Assembly: GCF_013170845.1 (NCBI RefSeq)
Contig: NZ_CP033367.1
Location: 2,791,001 to 2,855,000, forward strand
DNA length: 64,000 bases
Origin: Mesorhizobium loti R88b
GTDB taxonomy: Bacteria > Pseudomonadota > Alphaproteobacteria > Rhizobiales > Rhizobiaceae
Direction: 5' to 3'
In this document: positions 8,356 to 16,725 of the stretch, piece by piece
Layout: each line of letters opens with the position of its first letter
How positions within the stretch are numbered: the stretch's first letter is position 1
Notes under the pieces: model-generated
What the model saw: only the letters and a program-made list of their open reading frames with translations
What the model was told of the DNA's origin: nothing
The model's database searches: none
Program-made: the position numbers and the translations under genes

Positions 8356-8903
8356 TTCAGCTCACCAACTCTGTCTCTCAACCTTTGCAAGGCAAGCCTG
8401 ATCCGCGACTTGACGGTGCCCAGCGGGATGCCGAGGAGATTTGCGATTTCGGCGTGTGCAAGGCCATCGAAGAATGAGAGGCGAATGACGCGCAACTGTT
8501 CATCCGGCAGTGCTACTATCGATGATCTGACATACGCTTCACGCTCGGCGACGAGCAGTTGACTCTCAGGCTCGTCATTGTCTTGCTCTTCCAGCATGCC
8601 ATCTTCCTCGGCCCATGCAGCGGCGCGGCCTTCGCGGCGACTTTCATCGACGCTGATATTGCGGGCGATCGCATAAACCCAGGCCGACGCGGTCGCTCGC
8701 TCGTGATCATATTGTGCAGCCTTGCGCCAAAGCCGGATCAATGTTTCCTGCGCCAGATCCTCTGCACGGTCACGACTTGCACCGCGCCGCATCATCATCG
8801 CCTTGATGCGCGGCGCATAATGTTCGAACAGTTCCGCGAACGCGTCGCGATCCTGACTTGCCGCGACACGCCTGATCAGCCTGGCTGGATCGAATTCCAC
8901 CAT
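8352..8903 (-). CDS. rpoE: ECF11-type (RpoE) sigma factor
   Basis: A 183-residue protein from the ATG at 8903. It has a full ECF layout: region 2 (AFAELFEHYAPRIKAMMM, DLAQETLIRLWRKA) and region 4 (RLSFFDGLAHAEIANL, PLGTVKSRIRLALQRLR). The frame has an upstream ATG at 8969, but the promoter -10 element found here (8968-8973) covers that codon, so transcription starts downstream of it and 8903 must be the real start. Coupled to chrR. The pair controls the singlet-oxygen/peroxide response in relatives. Confidence 0.88.
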   Translation of the reverse strand: MVEFDPARLIRRVAASQDRDAFAELFEHYAPRIKAMMMRRGASRDRAEDLAQETLIRLWRKAAQYDHERATASAWVYAIARNISVDESRREGRAAAWAEEDGMLEEQDNDEPESQLLVAEREAYVRSSIVALPDEQLRVIRLSFFDGLAHAEIANLLGIPLGTVKSRIRLALQRLRDRVGELK

Positions 8904-8967
8904 CGTCCTGCTATACGCTCTATCCTGCTCCGGCTGGCAAGGCAGCGTTACTGGCTTTGTCGAGTCC

Positions 8968-8995
8968 ATTACGCATCAGGCGGCCTTTTGGATCA
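8968..8995 (-). promoter_or_regulatory. Autoregulated ECF11-type promoter of rpoE-chrR
   Basis: On the minus strand TGATCC (8995-8990) is followed by 16 bases and CGTAAT (8973-8968). This fits the TGATCC / CGTA-type promoters of the ECF11 group as I recall them. The same layout recurs on the plus strand at 9066. The -10 overlaps an apparent ATG at 8969, which rules that codon out as a start. Confidence 0.7.
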
Positions 8996-9065
8996 CTGAT
9001 TTTGACCCACCCCTGACTTCCCGATCACTTTTTTCCGGCCAGCCCACACGTTTTTCAGCGAGCTG

Positions 9066-9093
9066 TGATCCATTTCGGCACGGCAACCGTATT
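9066..9093 (+). promoter_or_regulatory. ECF11-type promoter for the 9232 gene
   Basis: TGATCC at 9066-9071, 16 bases, then CGTATT at 9088-9093. Spacing and both boxes match the rpoE promoter on the other strand (one base differs in the -10), which makes the gene at 9232 a predicted member of the sigma factor's regulon. Confidence 0.65.
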
Positions 9094-9231
9094 GCGACTG
9101 GAATGATCAGAACCCTGTGCTCCGAGGGCAGCTCATCAGAAGGCAGGCATGCGTGATCTCTGACGAAAGGTGTGCTTCCACGCTCAGCAGGCGCGCACGG
9201 ATCCAAGACGCAAACAGGAAGGGGGCCTGAC

Positions 9232-10101
9232 ATGCCAAACGTTGTCTTGATCGTCGGCAGCGCACCAGATGCCGTTCGGTGCGGAGATTGGCCCAGAGGG
9301 GCGTTTTCCTCGATTGTCGTCATAAACAATGCCTGGCGCGTGCGGCCTGACTGGGACTATTTGATTCACCCGGACGATTTTCCCGATGATCGCCTGCCGA
9401 GCGACCAAAGTCCGCGAATGGCGTCGATCATCAAGTCGAATGCCTTCGTCCCTGCCCAGAATGCATTCGGTGGGTTTGTCTATGCGGGCGGCACAATGGC
9501 CTTCACCGCTGCCTATTGGGCTCTGAAGGCCCTCAAGCCTGATGTGATGGCGTTCCTGGGTTGCGACATGATTTATCCCAACAACGCGCCGACGCATTTC
9601 TATGGCGTTGGAACAGCTGACCCGCTGCGCGACGACGTGACATTGAGAGACCTGGAAGCCAAGTCTGCAAGGCTGTTCGCCAAAGCCCTGCGTTGCGGAA
9701 CAGTCTGCCTCAATCTTTCAAACCTTCCTGAAAGTCGCCTTGCCATACCGCGGGCAACCCTGCGGTTTATCGAGCGACTTACCCCGCTTCGGCTCAAGGC
9801 GATCAAGGCGATGCTTGAAGGCGCCGTCGATCCGATTTCTATCGAAACCGCCGACACACTCGAGGATGAACTCGGCTATTTTGTCGAACATGGGCGGTAC
9901 TGGGAACACGCGTCGGATTTCGATGAAGCCGCGCTGGAGAAAATCGATCAGCGCTGGCGTTCGTCGGTAGGCCAGCTGCCAGCGTCGGTTGCTCCGAGCG
10001 ATGGTTGCTGGGGACGCGGTCGAGCGCGCAAGGGCGATATTGTTCAACCGGAGCGTCGGGTTGGTCGCGACGCCCCCTCCCATTCCGCCGAAGGCGCATA
10101 G
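9232..10101 (+). CDS. Hypothetical protein, predicted ECF11 regulon member
   Basis: A 289-residue protein from the ATG at 9232, preceded by an AGGAAGGGGG ribosome site. The N-terminus (VVLIVGSAPDAV) looks like a nucleotide-binding beta strand-loop. VINNAWRV, DYLIHPDDF and FLGCDMIY follow, with FYGVGTADPLR later. The pattern resembles proteins of sugar-nucleotide or surface-polysaccharide metabolism that start with a GSAPxA loop, but I cannot name the family. The last 45 residues are low in hydrophobic order and may be a disordered tail. No signal peptide. Confidence 0.6.
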   Translation: MPNVVLIVGSAPDAVRCGDWPRGAFSSIVVINNAWRVRPDWDYLIHPDDFPDDRLPSDQSPRMASIIKSNAFVPAQNAFGGFVYAGGTMAFTAAYWALKALKPDVMAFLGCDMIYPNNAPTHFYGVGTADPLRDDVTLRDLEAKSARLFAKALRCGTVCLNLSNLPESRLAIPRATLRFIERLTPLRLKAIKAMLEGAVDPISIETADTLEDELGYFVEHGRYWEHASDFDEAALEKIDQRWRSSVGQLPASVAPSDGCWGRGRARKGDIVQPERRVGRDAPSHSAEGA

Positions 10102-10148
10102 ATCCAGGTGGCTGAAGGACAGGAGCCGCTTTGGAAGAGGGCTGCGTC

Positions 10149-10691
10149 ATGCTGACTCGAGACGAGATAACAAAGCTCATCTTACGAACGAGCATGCGTG
10201 ATCGAGACGCGTTCGATCTGCTCTACAAACATACGTGCGCGAAATTGTTTGGCACATGCCTGCGTATTCTGGGCGACAAAGGGGAAGCCGAGGAGGCGCT
10301 GCAGGAGGTCTACGTAAAGATATGGACCAAGGCTGATCGCTATGCGGTCTCCGACCTCAGCCCGATCTCCTGGCTTGTGGCGGTTGCGCGCAATCATTCG
10401 ATCGATCTTATCAGATCACGCCGCCTTCCAGCTTTCGACCTGGCGGCCGCGGTCGATATTGCCGACATGAGACCGTGGGCCGAGGAGCTGCTGATTGAAA
10501 GCGACCAGATTGCTCGTCTCCACCGATGCATCGACGCTCTGAGCACAGAAAAAGCAGCGGCCATCAGGGGCGCATATCAGCAGGGCATGTCCTACGCCGA
10601 GCTTGCAAAGCGTCACAACGTACCGCTCAACACAATGCGAACCTGGCTTCGGCGCAGCCTGATCAAACTTCGAGAGAGCTTGGAGGAATGA
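10149..10691 (+). CDS. ECF sigma factor, orphan
   Basis: A 180-residue protein. The ATG at 10149 follows GGAAGAGGG; a TTG at 10131 is a weaker alternative. Region 2 (AFDLLYKHTCAKLFG, EEALQEVYVKIWTKA) and region 4 (IRGAYQQGMSYAELAKRHN, PLNTMRTWLRRSLIKLRE) are complete. Relatives are usually followed by an RskA-like anti-sigma gene whose start overlaps the sigma stop. Here only a 14-codon coupled reading frame follows (10688-10732), so the regulator seems lost. Confidence 0.85.
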   Translation: MLTRDEITKLILRTSMRDRDAFDLLYKHTCAKLFGTCLRILGDKGEAEEALQEVYVKIWTKADRYAVSDLSPISWLVAVARNHSIDLIRSRRLPAFDLAAAVDIADMRPWAEELLIESDQIARLHRCIDALSTEKAAAIRGAYQQGMSYAELAKRHNVPLNTMRTWLRRSLIKLRESLEE

Positions 10692-10732
10692 CTTTCAGAA
10701 CCCCGCTCTTGGCGGATTTCGCCAGTTCCTAG
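10688..10732 (+). pseudogene. 14-codon coupled reading frame, possible anti-sigma remnant
   Basis: An ATGA overlap with the sigma-factor stop starts a 14-residue frame (MTFRTPLLADFASS) that ends in TAG at 10730. The position and coupling are those of an anti-sigma gene start. The length suggests a deletion or frameshift remnant. A leader peptide with no function of its own is the alternative. Confidence 0.3.
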
Positions 10733-10831
10733 CGCCCGGCTCAGTAGCAGATTATCTCAGATCGTCCGGAACAAAGCTAACTGGCGCAGATTAGGTCCAC
10801 AGCACATGTGTGCATAAAAAGGACCTTCATC

Positions 10832-11587
10832 ATGAAAACCCGCCTATTGCTGGCCTCACTGGCCACAGCCACAGCCATGGCTTTCGCCCTGCCTGCACTC
10901 GCCGCCGACAGCGCACAGGACTTCGTCAACAAGGCCGCTGTGGGCGGCATGTTCGAGGTCGATTCGAGCAAGGTCGCCGAAGGCAAGGCGCAGGATCAGA
11001 GCGTCAAGGATTTCGCTCACAAGATGATCGACGACCATGGTGCGGCCAACGCCAAGCTGGAGACGATCGCCGGCGAGCAGAAGCTGACGGTTCCCAAGGA
11101 ATTGGACGCCAAGCACAAGGGTGATGTCGACACGTTGCAGAACGGCACGGATCCGATCGACGCACCCTACGTCCAGATGCAGCGCGATGCGCATTCGGAG
11201 GCTGTTGAGCTCTTCGAAAGCTATGCCAAGGATGGCGACAATGCGCAGTTAAAGACGTTCGCGCAGGAGACCCTGCCGACACTCAAGATGCATCAGGAGA
11301 TGGTCGAGAAGATCGTGTCCTCGATGGGCGACAAGTCGGCCGCGACGACCTCGGCCACACCGGCCGTGGCTACGACCGACAGCACGACCCCATCGGCTCC
11401 GGTTCCCGGCGCCAACAGCTTTACCGAGGACCAGGCCAAGGGCCGCATCCAGGATGCGGGCTTCGCCGATGTTTCGAAGCTGACCAAGGACGACAAGGGC
11501 ATCTGGCGCGGCCAGGCAACCAAGGCCGGAAAGACCATTTCGGTCGCTCTGGATTACCAGGGCAACGTCGTTGCCGGCACCAACTAA
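10832..11587 (+). CDS. Secreted DUF4142 protein with C-terminal PepSY-like domain
   Basis: A 251-residue protein with an AAGGACC ribosome site. A signal peptide ends at ALPALAADS. The DUF4142 helical domain follows (DFVNKAAVGGMFEVDSSK, VKDFAHKMIDDHGAANAKL), then a Thr/Ser/Pro/Ala linker and a short alpha/beta domain (GRIQDAGFADVSKL, GKTISVALDYQGNVV) like PepSY repeats. DUF4142 proteins are periplasmic and stress-linked. It precedes a general-stress-like gene by 27 bases and is probably in one operon with it. Confidence 0.82.
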   Translation: MKTRLLLASLATATAMAFALPALAADSAQDFVNKAAVGGMFEVDSSKVAEGKAQDQSVKDFAHKMIDDHGAANAKLETIAGEQKLTVPKELDAKHKGDVDTLQNGTDPIDAPYVQMQRDAHSEAVELFESYAKDGDNAQLKTFAQETLPTLKMHQEMVEKIVSSMGDKSAATTSATPAVATTDSTTPSAPVPGANSFTEDQAKGRIQDAGFADVSKLTKDDKGIWRGQATKAGKTISVALDYQGNVVAGTN

Positions 11588-11614
11588 TCAACCGCGATCA
11601 AGGAGATCCAAGAG

Positions 11615-12217
11615 ATGAAAACCGTAACCGGACTGTTCGACAATTATGAAGACGCTTCCGACGCCGTTGGCGAACTGGAGGCCACTGGCATCCCGCATTC
11701 CGACATCAGCATCGTTGCCAACAACGTGGACGACCGTCACGCTGTCGACGGCTCCAAGACCGCGGACGATGCCGCCGGTGGCGCCGGTCTCGGTGCCGTT
11801 GTTGGCGGAGCCGGCGGGTTGCTGACCGGCCTTGGCCTGATGGCCATTCCGGGCGTCGGCCCGGTGGTGGCTGCAGGGTGGCTGGCTGCTACTGCCGTCG
11901 GTGCCGTTGGTGGTGCGGTGGTTGGTGGCGCGGCTGGCGGCATCGTCGGTGCCTTGACCGAGTCCGGCGTTGCTGAGAACGATGCCCATGTCTACGCCGA
12001 GGGTGTGCGGCGTGGCGGTACGCTGGTCACGGCCAAGGTCGAGGACCAGCTGGTGCCGGAGGCCGAAAGGATCCTGGGCCAGACCAATTCCGTAAACCTC
12101 GAGGAGCGGCGCGGCGAATACCAGGCCGGCGGCTGGACTGGCTTCGACGCCGACGCGGAGGATTACCGTCCGTCCGAAACCGGACGCGAAGCCACTCGGG
12201 ATGTGAACCGGATCTAA
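11615..12217 (+). CDS. General stress protein 17M/YflT-like with glycine-zipper region
   Basis: A 200-residue protein. The first 50 residues match the YflT/17M heat-induced domain (VTGLFDNYEDASDAVGELE). Two glycine-zipper hydrophobic segments follow (GAVVGGAGGLLTGLG, GAVVGGAAGGIVGAL), then a second short alpha/beta part (VYAEGVRRGGTLV) and a charged tail. The family is common in stress regulons. AAGGAG lies upstream of the ATG. The gene is cotranscribed with the DUF4142 gene and followed by a hairpin. Confidence 0.78.
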   Translation: MKTVTGLFDNYEDASDAVGELEATGIPHSDISIVANNVDDRHAVDGSKTADDAAGGAGLGAVVGGAGGLLTGLGLMAIPGVGPVVAAGWLAATAVGAVGGAVVGGAAGGIVGALTESGVAENDAHVYAEGVRRGGTLVTAKVEDQLVPEAERILGQTNSVNLEERRGEYQAGGWTGFDADAEDYRPSETGREATRDVNRI

Positions 12218-12226
12218 TCTCCAGGG

Positions 12227-12250
12227 CCTCGCTGCCAACAGGCAGCGGGG
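12227..12250 (+). terminator. Hairpin terminator after the general stress gene
   Basis: A ten-pair stem (CCTCGCTGCC at 12227-12236, GGCAGCGGGG at 12241-12250, one T-G pair) with loop AACA. It lies ten bases after the stop and is followed by a pyrimidine run (TCCTCTCT) instead of a pure T tract. Confidence 0.6.
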
Positions 12251-12280
12251 TCCTCTCTCGAGGAGTCTTGGGTTCACCGG

Positions 12281-13447
12281 TTAGCGCATCAGTCCGGCTG
12301 CGCGGAGTGCATCTTCAATCACCTTGCCAATACCTGTCGCCGAACCGCTTGAACCATCAGCATGCGATTGTTCCGCAGGTTCGCCACGCACTGGCCTCGA
12401 CTTTTCCGGCGCAGCATATGTGCGCAAAGCGGTGTCTGAAGCGCGATGGGCAGAAGCGGGCTTTGCGTTCGTCCGATTTGCAGCATCCCGATTTGTGAGA
12501 TCCCAAAACGCCGCAATGCGGCGTGTCGACGATATTCCGACGTCCAGCAGGAACGGCGCGGCATGGCCGAGCGCGCCATCACCGACGCTCTTCACAGGGG
12601 TGCCATGGCCCATGCCGGCAATGGTGTATTTTTCGATCACCTCATGGCCATCGCTGTCGCTCCAGACCTGCCGCGTTTGTCCATCGACGGTCTCTTTTCG
12701 AGCCGGGCTTGCCCCGACGCGATGAACGCCCTGCCATTGGGCAACAAGGGCGTCCGCATTTTCAGGCGTCACCGTGTGGTCGGCCGTGCCTTGCCAGATC
12801 GAAATCTTCGGCCATGTCCCTTTGTGCGACGTCGCCTGCGCCAGGCGCCGCTGGAGTTCCGGCTTGGACGGGCCGCCATGGCCACGCATGCGATCGAACG
12901 CTTCCGGGATCGTCGACGCACTGCCATAGGCAAGGCCGGCAATGACCGCGCCGCCGGCGAACACCTCCGGATATGTTGCCAACATTGCCGCTGCCATGGC
13001 GCCGCCGGCTGAAAGGCCGGTGACGAAAACGCGCCGTCGATCCAGGCCATGTTTTGTCACCATGGTTTCGATCATCTGGCGGATGGAGAGCACTTCACCG
13101 CGATCGCGGGTGATGTCCTCGGGCACGAACCAGTTAAAGCAGAGATTGGCATTGTTGGCGCGCTGCTGTTCCGGCAGCAGCACCGCAAAGCCTTGCTCTT
13201 CTGCCAGACGCGACCAGCCCGCCCCGTGATCGTAGCCGGCCGCCGTCTGCGTGCAGCCGTGCAGGACGACCACCAACGCTGCTCCGCGCGGCAAGTTCTC
13301 AGGAATGTAGAAGCGTGCCCGCAAGGCGCCTGGATTGGACCCGAACGCGGCTAAGTCGGACAGACTGTCGAGATGGCCCGGTTGGGAAAATGCCGTCCGG
13401 CCCCGCATGGCGGAAAGGCGAGCAATCGTGTCTGAGATGTTGCGCAA
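12281..13447 (-). CDS. PHB-depolymerase-family esterase
   Basis: A 388-residue alpha/beta hydrolase of the PhaZ/LpqC esterase family. It has the oxyanion region LHGCTQTAAGYD, the nucleophile elbow GLSAGGAM and a C-terminal MGHGTP holding the likely catalytic His. Only a TTG is available at the far N-terminus, with AGGA upstream; an ATG at about residue 14 is the alternative. There is no convincing signal peptide, so it may act on intracellular oligomers or other esters. The last 70 residues are low-complexity and poorly conserved in type. Confidence 0.8.
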   Translation of the reverse strand: MRNISDTIARLSAMRGRTAFSQPGHLDSLSDLAAFGSNPGALRARFYIPENLPRGAALVVVLHGCTQTAAGYDHGAGWSRLAEEQGFAVLLPEQQRANNANLCFNWFVPEDITRDRGEVLSIRQMIETMVTKHGLDRRRVFVTGLSAGGAMAAAMLATYPEVFAGGAVIAGLAYGSASTIPEAFDRMRGHGGPSKPELQRRLAQATSHKGTWPKISIWQGTADHTVTPENADALVAQWQGVHRVGASPARKETVDGQTRQVWSDSDGHEVIEKYTIAGMGHGTPVKSVGDGALGHAAPFLLDVGISSTRRIAAFWDLTNRDAANRTNAKPASAHRASDTALRTYAAPEKSRPVRGEPAEQSHADGSSGSATGIGKVIEDALRAAGLMR

Positions 13448-13584
13448 ATCGAGATCCTAGACCGCCGGAATGGCGGAAGCCTGAGCACAATGCACTCGGA
13501 GCAACATCGTTGCTGCACTGCACAATAACAAGCTTACGCGGGGGTAGACGAGAGGCGTGCTCCGTCCCAGATCGGCGCCATACC

Positions 13585-14379
13585 TCAGGCTGGCCCCTTC
13601 CTGACCGACTTCGCCAGTTCCTGTTCCAGATCCACCAGTTCCTTGCCGCCCGCCATCAAATTGAGCAGCTGGTCGCGGTTGATTGCGCCCTTGGCGTAAG
13701 TGCCGGTGCTTCTGCCGCGCTTCAACAGGGTGAAGCGGTCGCCGACGACATAGGCGTGGTGAACGTTGTGGGAGATGAAGATGACGCCGATGCCGCGCGC
13801 CTTGGACTGGACGATGAGCTTCAGCACCACGGATGCCTGATGGACGCCCAGCGCCGATGTCGGCTCGTCCAGGATCAGCACCTTGGCGCCGAAATAGACG
13901 GCACGTGCAATGGCCAGGCACTGCCGTTCGCCGCCTGACAGCGTGCCGACCGGCTGTTCGGGGTCGCGCAGCTGGATGCCCATCGCCGACAGCTCGGCAT
14001 AGGCGGTGCGGTTGGCGAAGTCGGCGTCGAACTGGCTGATCGGCCCGAACTTGCGCATCGGCTCGCGCCCGAGGAAGAAGTTGCGCGCCACGCTCATCAG
14101 CGGCACCAGCGCCAGGTCCTGGTAGACGGTCGCGATGCCGCTGTTGCGGGTATCGGCGGGCGAGGCAAATCGTGTCGGCTTGCCCTGCACGCGGATCTCG
14201 CCTTCGTCGGGCGTATAGACGCCGGACAGTGTCTTGATCAGCGTCGACTTGCCGGCGCCATTGTCGCCGAGCAGGCAATGCACCTCACCGGGGCAGACAT
14301 CGAAGGACACATCCTTCAGCGCCACGACCGAGCCGAAATACTTGCTGACCGATTTCAGTTCGACATAGGGCTCGGCCAT
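13585..14379 (-). CDS. Sugar ABC transporter ATP-binding protein
   Basis: A 264-residue single ABC domain: Walker [10 protein letters not shown], signature LSGGERQ, Walker [12 protein letters not shown] and H-loop [10 protein letters not shown] single domain instead of a double one matches the FrcA type of sugar importer. The start overlaps the permease stop by one base (TGATG). It is the last gene of the moc-like operon that runs leftward from 18740. Confidence 0.88.
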   Translation of the reverse strand: MAEPYVELKSVSKYFGSVVALKDVSFDVCPGEVHCLLGDNGAGKSTLIKTLSGVYTPDEGEIRVQGKPTRFASPADTRNSGIATVYQDLALVPLMSVARNFFLGREPMRKFGPISQFDADFANRTAYAELSAMGIQLRDPEQPVGTLSGGERQCLAIARAVYFGAKVLILDEPTSALGVHQASVVLKLIVQSKARGIGVIFISHNVHHAYVVGDRFTLLKRGRSTGTYAKGAINRDQLLNLMAGGKELVDLEQELAKSVRKGPA

Positions 14380-15476
14380 CACCGGCTCCTCATGGCACGG
14401 TTGCGCACATAGCTGTTGAACAGCACCGCGATGACCATCATGGCGCCCATGAACAGCTTGAACCAGTCGGTGTCGATGCCGGTGTAGAAGATGCCCATCT
14501 GCACCACGCCGAAGATCAGGGCGCCGAACATGGCGCCGATGGCCGAGCCATAGCCGCCGGTCAGCAGCGTGCCGCCGATGACGACGGCGATGATGGCTTC
14601 GAACTCCTTCTGCGTGCCGCGCAATGTGTCGGCCGAGCCGGTGACAAGCACCTGGATCGCCGCGAACAGGGCTGCGGCGAGTGCGGTCATGACGAACAGG
14701 GTGATCTTGGTGCGCGCCACCGGCACGCCGAGATTGCGGGCGGCATTGGCTTCGCCGCCGGCGGCGAAGATCCAGTTGCCGAAGCGGCTGCGCGTCAACA
14801 GCCAGGTGCAGGCCAGCGTCAGCCCGATCCACCACACGATCGACACCGGAATGCCCGATATCGACGGCAGGCCGTCCGCCCGCTTGCCGATCAGGCCGAT
14901 GTCGGCAAGCCAGGCGATAAGGCCGGAGAACACCTGTCCCGAAAACAGGCTGTTGAGCGGATCGTGCAACGCCAGTTCATGCACGCCCGAGACCTGGGTT
15001 CGCCCTGAAATGCCGCGCGTGAGGCCGAGCGTCAGGCCACGCAGCATGAACAGGCTGCCGAGCGTCACGATGAAGGAGGGCAGGCCGGTCCTGACGACGG
15101 CGAGCCCATTCAGCGCGCCGATGCCGCCGCAGACGGCGAAGGTGAACAGCAGCGAGAGCCAGATCGGCCAGCCCCAGAACACGGAAGGGATGGCGATGAG
15201 GATGCCGGCAAAGCCGATCATCGAGCCGACCGACAGGTCGAACTCGCCGGCAATCATCAGCAGGGCCACGGGGGCGGCGAGAATGCCAAGCTGGGCCGAG
15301 ACTTCGAGGAAATTGATGATGCCCTTGGCACTGAACAGTCCCGAGCCTCCCGCCGTGATGGCGAAGAACACGAAGACCAGAACGGTGCCGGCGGCCGCGC
15401 CAAGCTCGGGCCTGCTCAACAGGCGGCTGAGGCGTGAGACGGACCGGACCCGCTCGTCGCTCGTCTCTGAAACCAT
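14379..15476 (-). CDS. Sugar ABC transporter permease (FrcC/RbsC type)
   Basis: A 365-residue protein with about nine to ten membrane helices. The BPD_transp_2 family signature [13 protein letters not shown] is near residue 80, [18 protein letters not shown] follows, and [15 protein letters not shown] comes late in the protein. It works with the single-domain ATPase and the binding protein on either side to import a sugar or polyol. The binding-protein gene ends 180 bp upstream, and a hairpin plus a repeat element lie between. Confidence 0.88.
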   Translation of the reverse strand: MVSETSDERVRSVSRLSRLLSRPELGAAAGTVLVFVFFAITAGGSGLFSAKGIINFLEVSAQLGILAAPVALLMIAGEFDLSVGSMIGFAGILIAIPSVFWGWPIWLSLLFTFAVCGGIGALNGLAVVRTGLPSFIVTLGSLFMLRGLTLGLTRGISGRTQVSGVHELALHDPLNSLFSGQVFSGLIAWLADIGLIGKRADGLPSISGIPVSIVWWIGLTLACTWLLTRSRFGNWIFAAGGEANAARNLGVPVARTKITLFVMTALAAALFAAIQVLVTGSADTLRGTQKEFEAIIAVVIGGTLLTGGYGSAIGAMFGALIFGVVQMGIFYTGIDTDWFKLFMGAMMVIAVLFNSYVRNRAMRSR

Positions 15477-15550
15477 GGCTGCTTACCCTTCAGCTAGAGC
15501 CGTTCATCGTTTCATGGAAACGCTGAACAGCTCTATCCCCATCCTCCGAC

Positions 15551-15618
15551 GCAATTCCCCAGGGAAATCGCTACGCGGTTTTCCCGGGAAAACCGCTTCA
15601 CACTTTTCCTGGAATTGC
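15551..15618. repeat. Rhizobial palindromic intergenic repeat, copy 2
   Basis: Outer arms GCAATTCC (15551-15558) and GGAATTGC (15611-15618) enclose a perfect 22-bp palindrome (GCGGTTTTCCC mirrored, 15575-15596) and the core AAAACCGCTTCACACTTTT, which is shared with the element at 56228 and, with changes, those at 30860 and 35012. It lies between a binding-protein gene and its permease gene, where a stable RNA hairpin could trim or attenuate the transcript. Confidence 0.7.
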
Positions 15619-15628
15619 TTTGTGAAAC

Positions 15629-15649
15629 GGCCGGGGCGAGGCCCCGGCC
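15629..15649 (-). terminator. Intercistronic hairpin after the binding-protein gene
   Basis: A 9-bp GC stem (GGCCGGGGC / GCCCCGGCC) with a GAG loop starts seven bases beyond the stop of the substrate-binding protein, with no T tract. Hairpins at this place in sugar ABC operons commonly protect the abundant binding-protein mRNA from 3' decay. Confidence 0.6.
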
Positions 15650-15656
15650 GCCAGTA

Positions 15657-16613
15657 TCAGCGCTTGCCGAGTTTCGACAGTTCGATAACCGACGCTGCGG
15701 TGTCCTTGGTGACGAAGCCGGGGCCGGTCGGATAGTCGGCGATCGGCATGATCTTGTACTTCTTCCAGAGGTCGAACATCGCGACCGGAATATAGCCCAT
15801 CGCATATTGCTGGGCGTCGATGCCCCATTCCATCTTGCCGGCGACAACGGCCTGCAGGATCGTCGGCGAAAGATCGAACGTGCCGGTCTTCACCTTGCCC
15901 GACAGGCCCAGTTCATCAAGGGCGGCCAGCGTCGGTTCGGCACCGCTGGCGCCGACGGCGAGAATGAACTGTGTATCGGCATGAGCGGTCATATAGGCGA
16001 TCACGCGGTTCTTCATTTCGGTCGGGTCGATGACGCCGTTCATCACCGGCACGTCGACGCCAAGACCCTTGGCAAAGCCGGCGCAGCGGTCGTCAAGGCT
16101 CGAATTGCCGACCTCATGGTTGGCGCAGACCGCCTTGGTGAGGCCGAGCGCCTTGATGCGCTCGCCGGCCATGACGCCTGCCTGGAATTCATCCTGCCCC
16201 ATGAACAGCAGTCCGCCAAGGTCATGGGTGAGCTTCGAGCCACCGGAATCGATGACGATGACCGGGATGCCGGCGGCGACGGCGTTCTTGACCGGCGTTG
16301 AAAGGGCGGCCGCGTCGGGGATCGAAACGACCATGCCGTCGGGCTTCGAGGCCGCGATGGCGTCGATCATCTGCGCCATCTTGGCCATGTCGAAGGTCTC
16401 GGGCGCCAGATATTCGGCCTTGACGCCGAGCGTCTTGGCCGCATCGTCCATGCCGTTCTTGACGACCGACCAGTAGGGGTCGCCGCTCTGGCCGTGGGTG
16501 ACGAACACCACGCGCGTTTCGTCGGCGGCCGCAAGGGTCGTGGCCGCCGCCATCATCGTGAAGCCGGCCAGCAGGCCGAGCGCAGGCTTTACTAATTTCG
16601 CAAGCGAAAACAT
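15657..16613 (-). CDS. Periplasmic sugar-binding protein of ABC transporter (MocB-like)
   Basis: A 318-residue type I periplasmic binding protein (Peripla_BP_4). A signal peptide ends at TTLAAAD. Domain 1 starts RVVFVTHGQSGDPYW, the ligand-facing VIDSGGSK and the hinge-side DLGGLLFMGQDEF follow, and a GTFDLSPTILQAVV segment lies late in the protein. It delivers ligand to the permease encoded just downstream. In a cluster with MocC-, MocA- and MocR-like genes, the expected ligand is an inositol derivative such as a rhizopine, by analogy with MocB. Confidence 0.85.
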   Translation of the reverse strand: MFSLAKLVKPALGLLAGFTMMAAATTLAAADETRVVFVTHGQSGDPYWSVVKNGMDDAAKTLGVKAEYLAPETFDMAKMAQMIDAIAASKPDGMVVSIPDAAALSTPVKNAVAAGIPVIVIDSGGSKLTHDLGGLLFMGQDEFQAGVMAGERIKALGLTKAVCANHEVGNSSLDDRCAGFAKGLGVDVPVMNGVIDPTEMKNRVIAYMTAHADTQFILAVGASGAEPTLAALDELGLSGKVKTGTFDLSPTILQAVVAGKMEWGIDAQQYAMGYIPVAMFDLWKKYKIMPIADYPTGPGFVTKDTAASVIELSKLGKR

Positions 16614-16725
16614 AGAACCTCCTGTTTGTTTTCCGCCGCCGCAATTACGGTCGGCGGTCCAGTTGCCCCTTCATTCCAGTTTCATTCATCAGCACTGGTT
16701 CCTTGATGGCCGCGTGCGGCCCCGA

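Noticed and set aside
10768..10792. EcfG general-stress promoter upstream of the DUF4142 gene
   Set aside because: GGAAC is present, but at the correct distance the second box reads GATT instead of CGTT, so support is too weak.
10832..12217. Membrane anti-sigma factor for the ECF gene at 10149
   Set aside because: The DUF4142 protein has a cleavable signal peptide and no cytoplasmic sigma-binding part, and the YflT-like protein has no anti-sigma motif.
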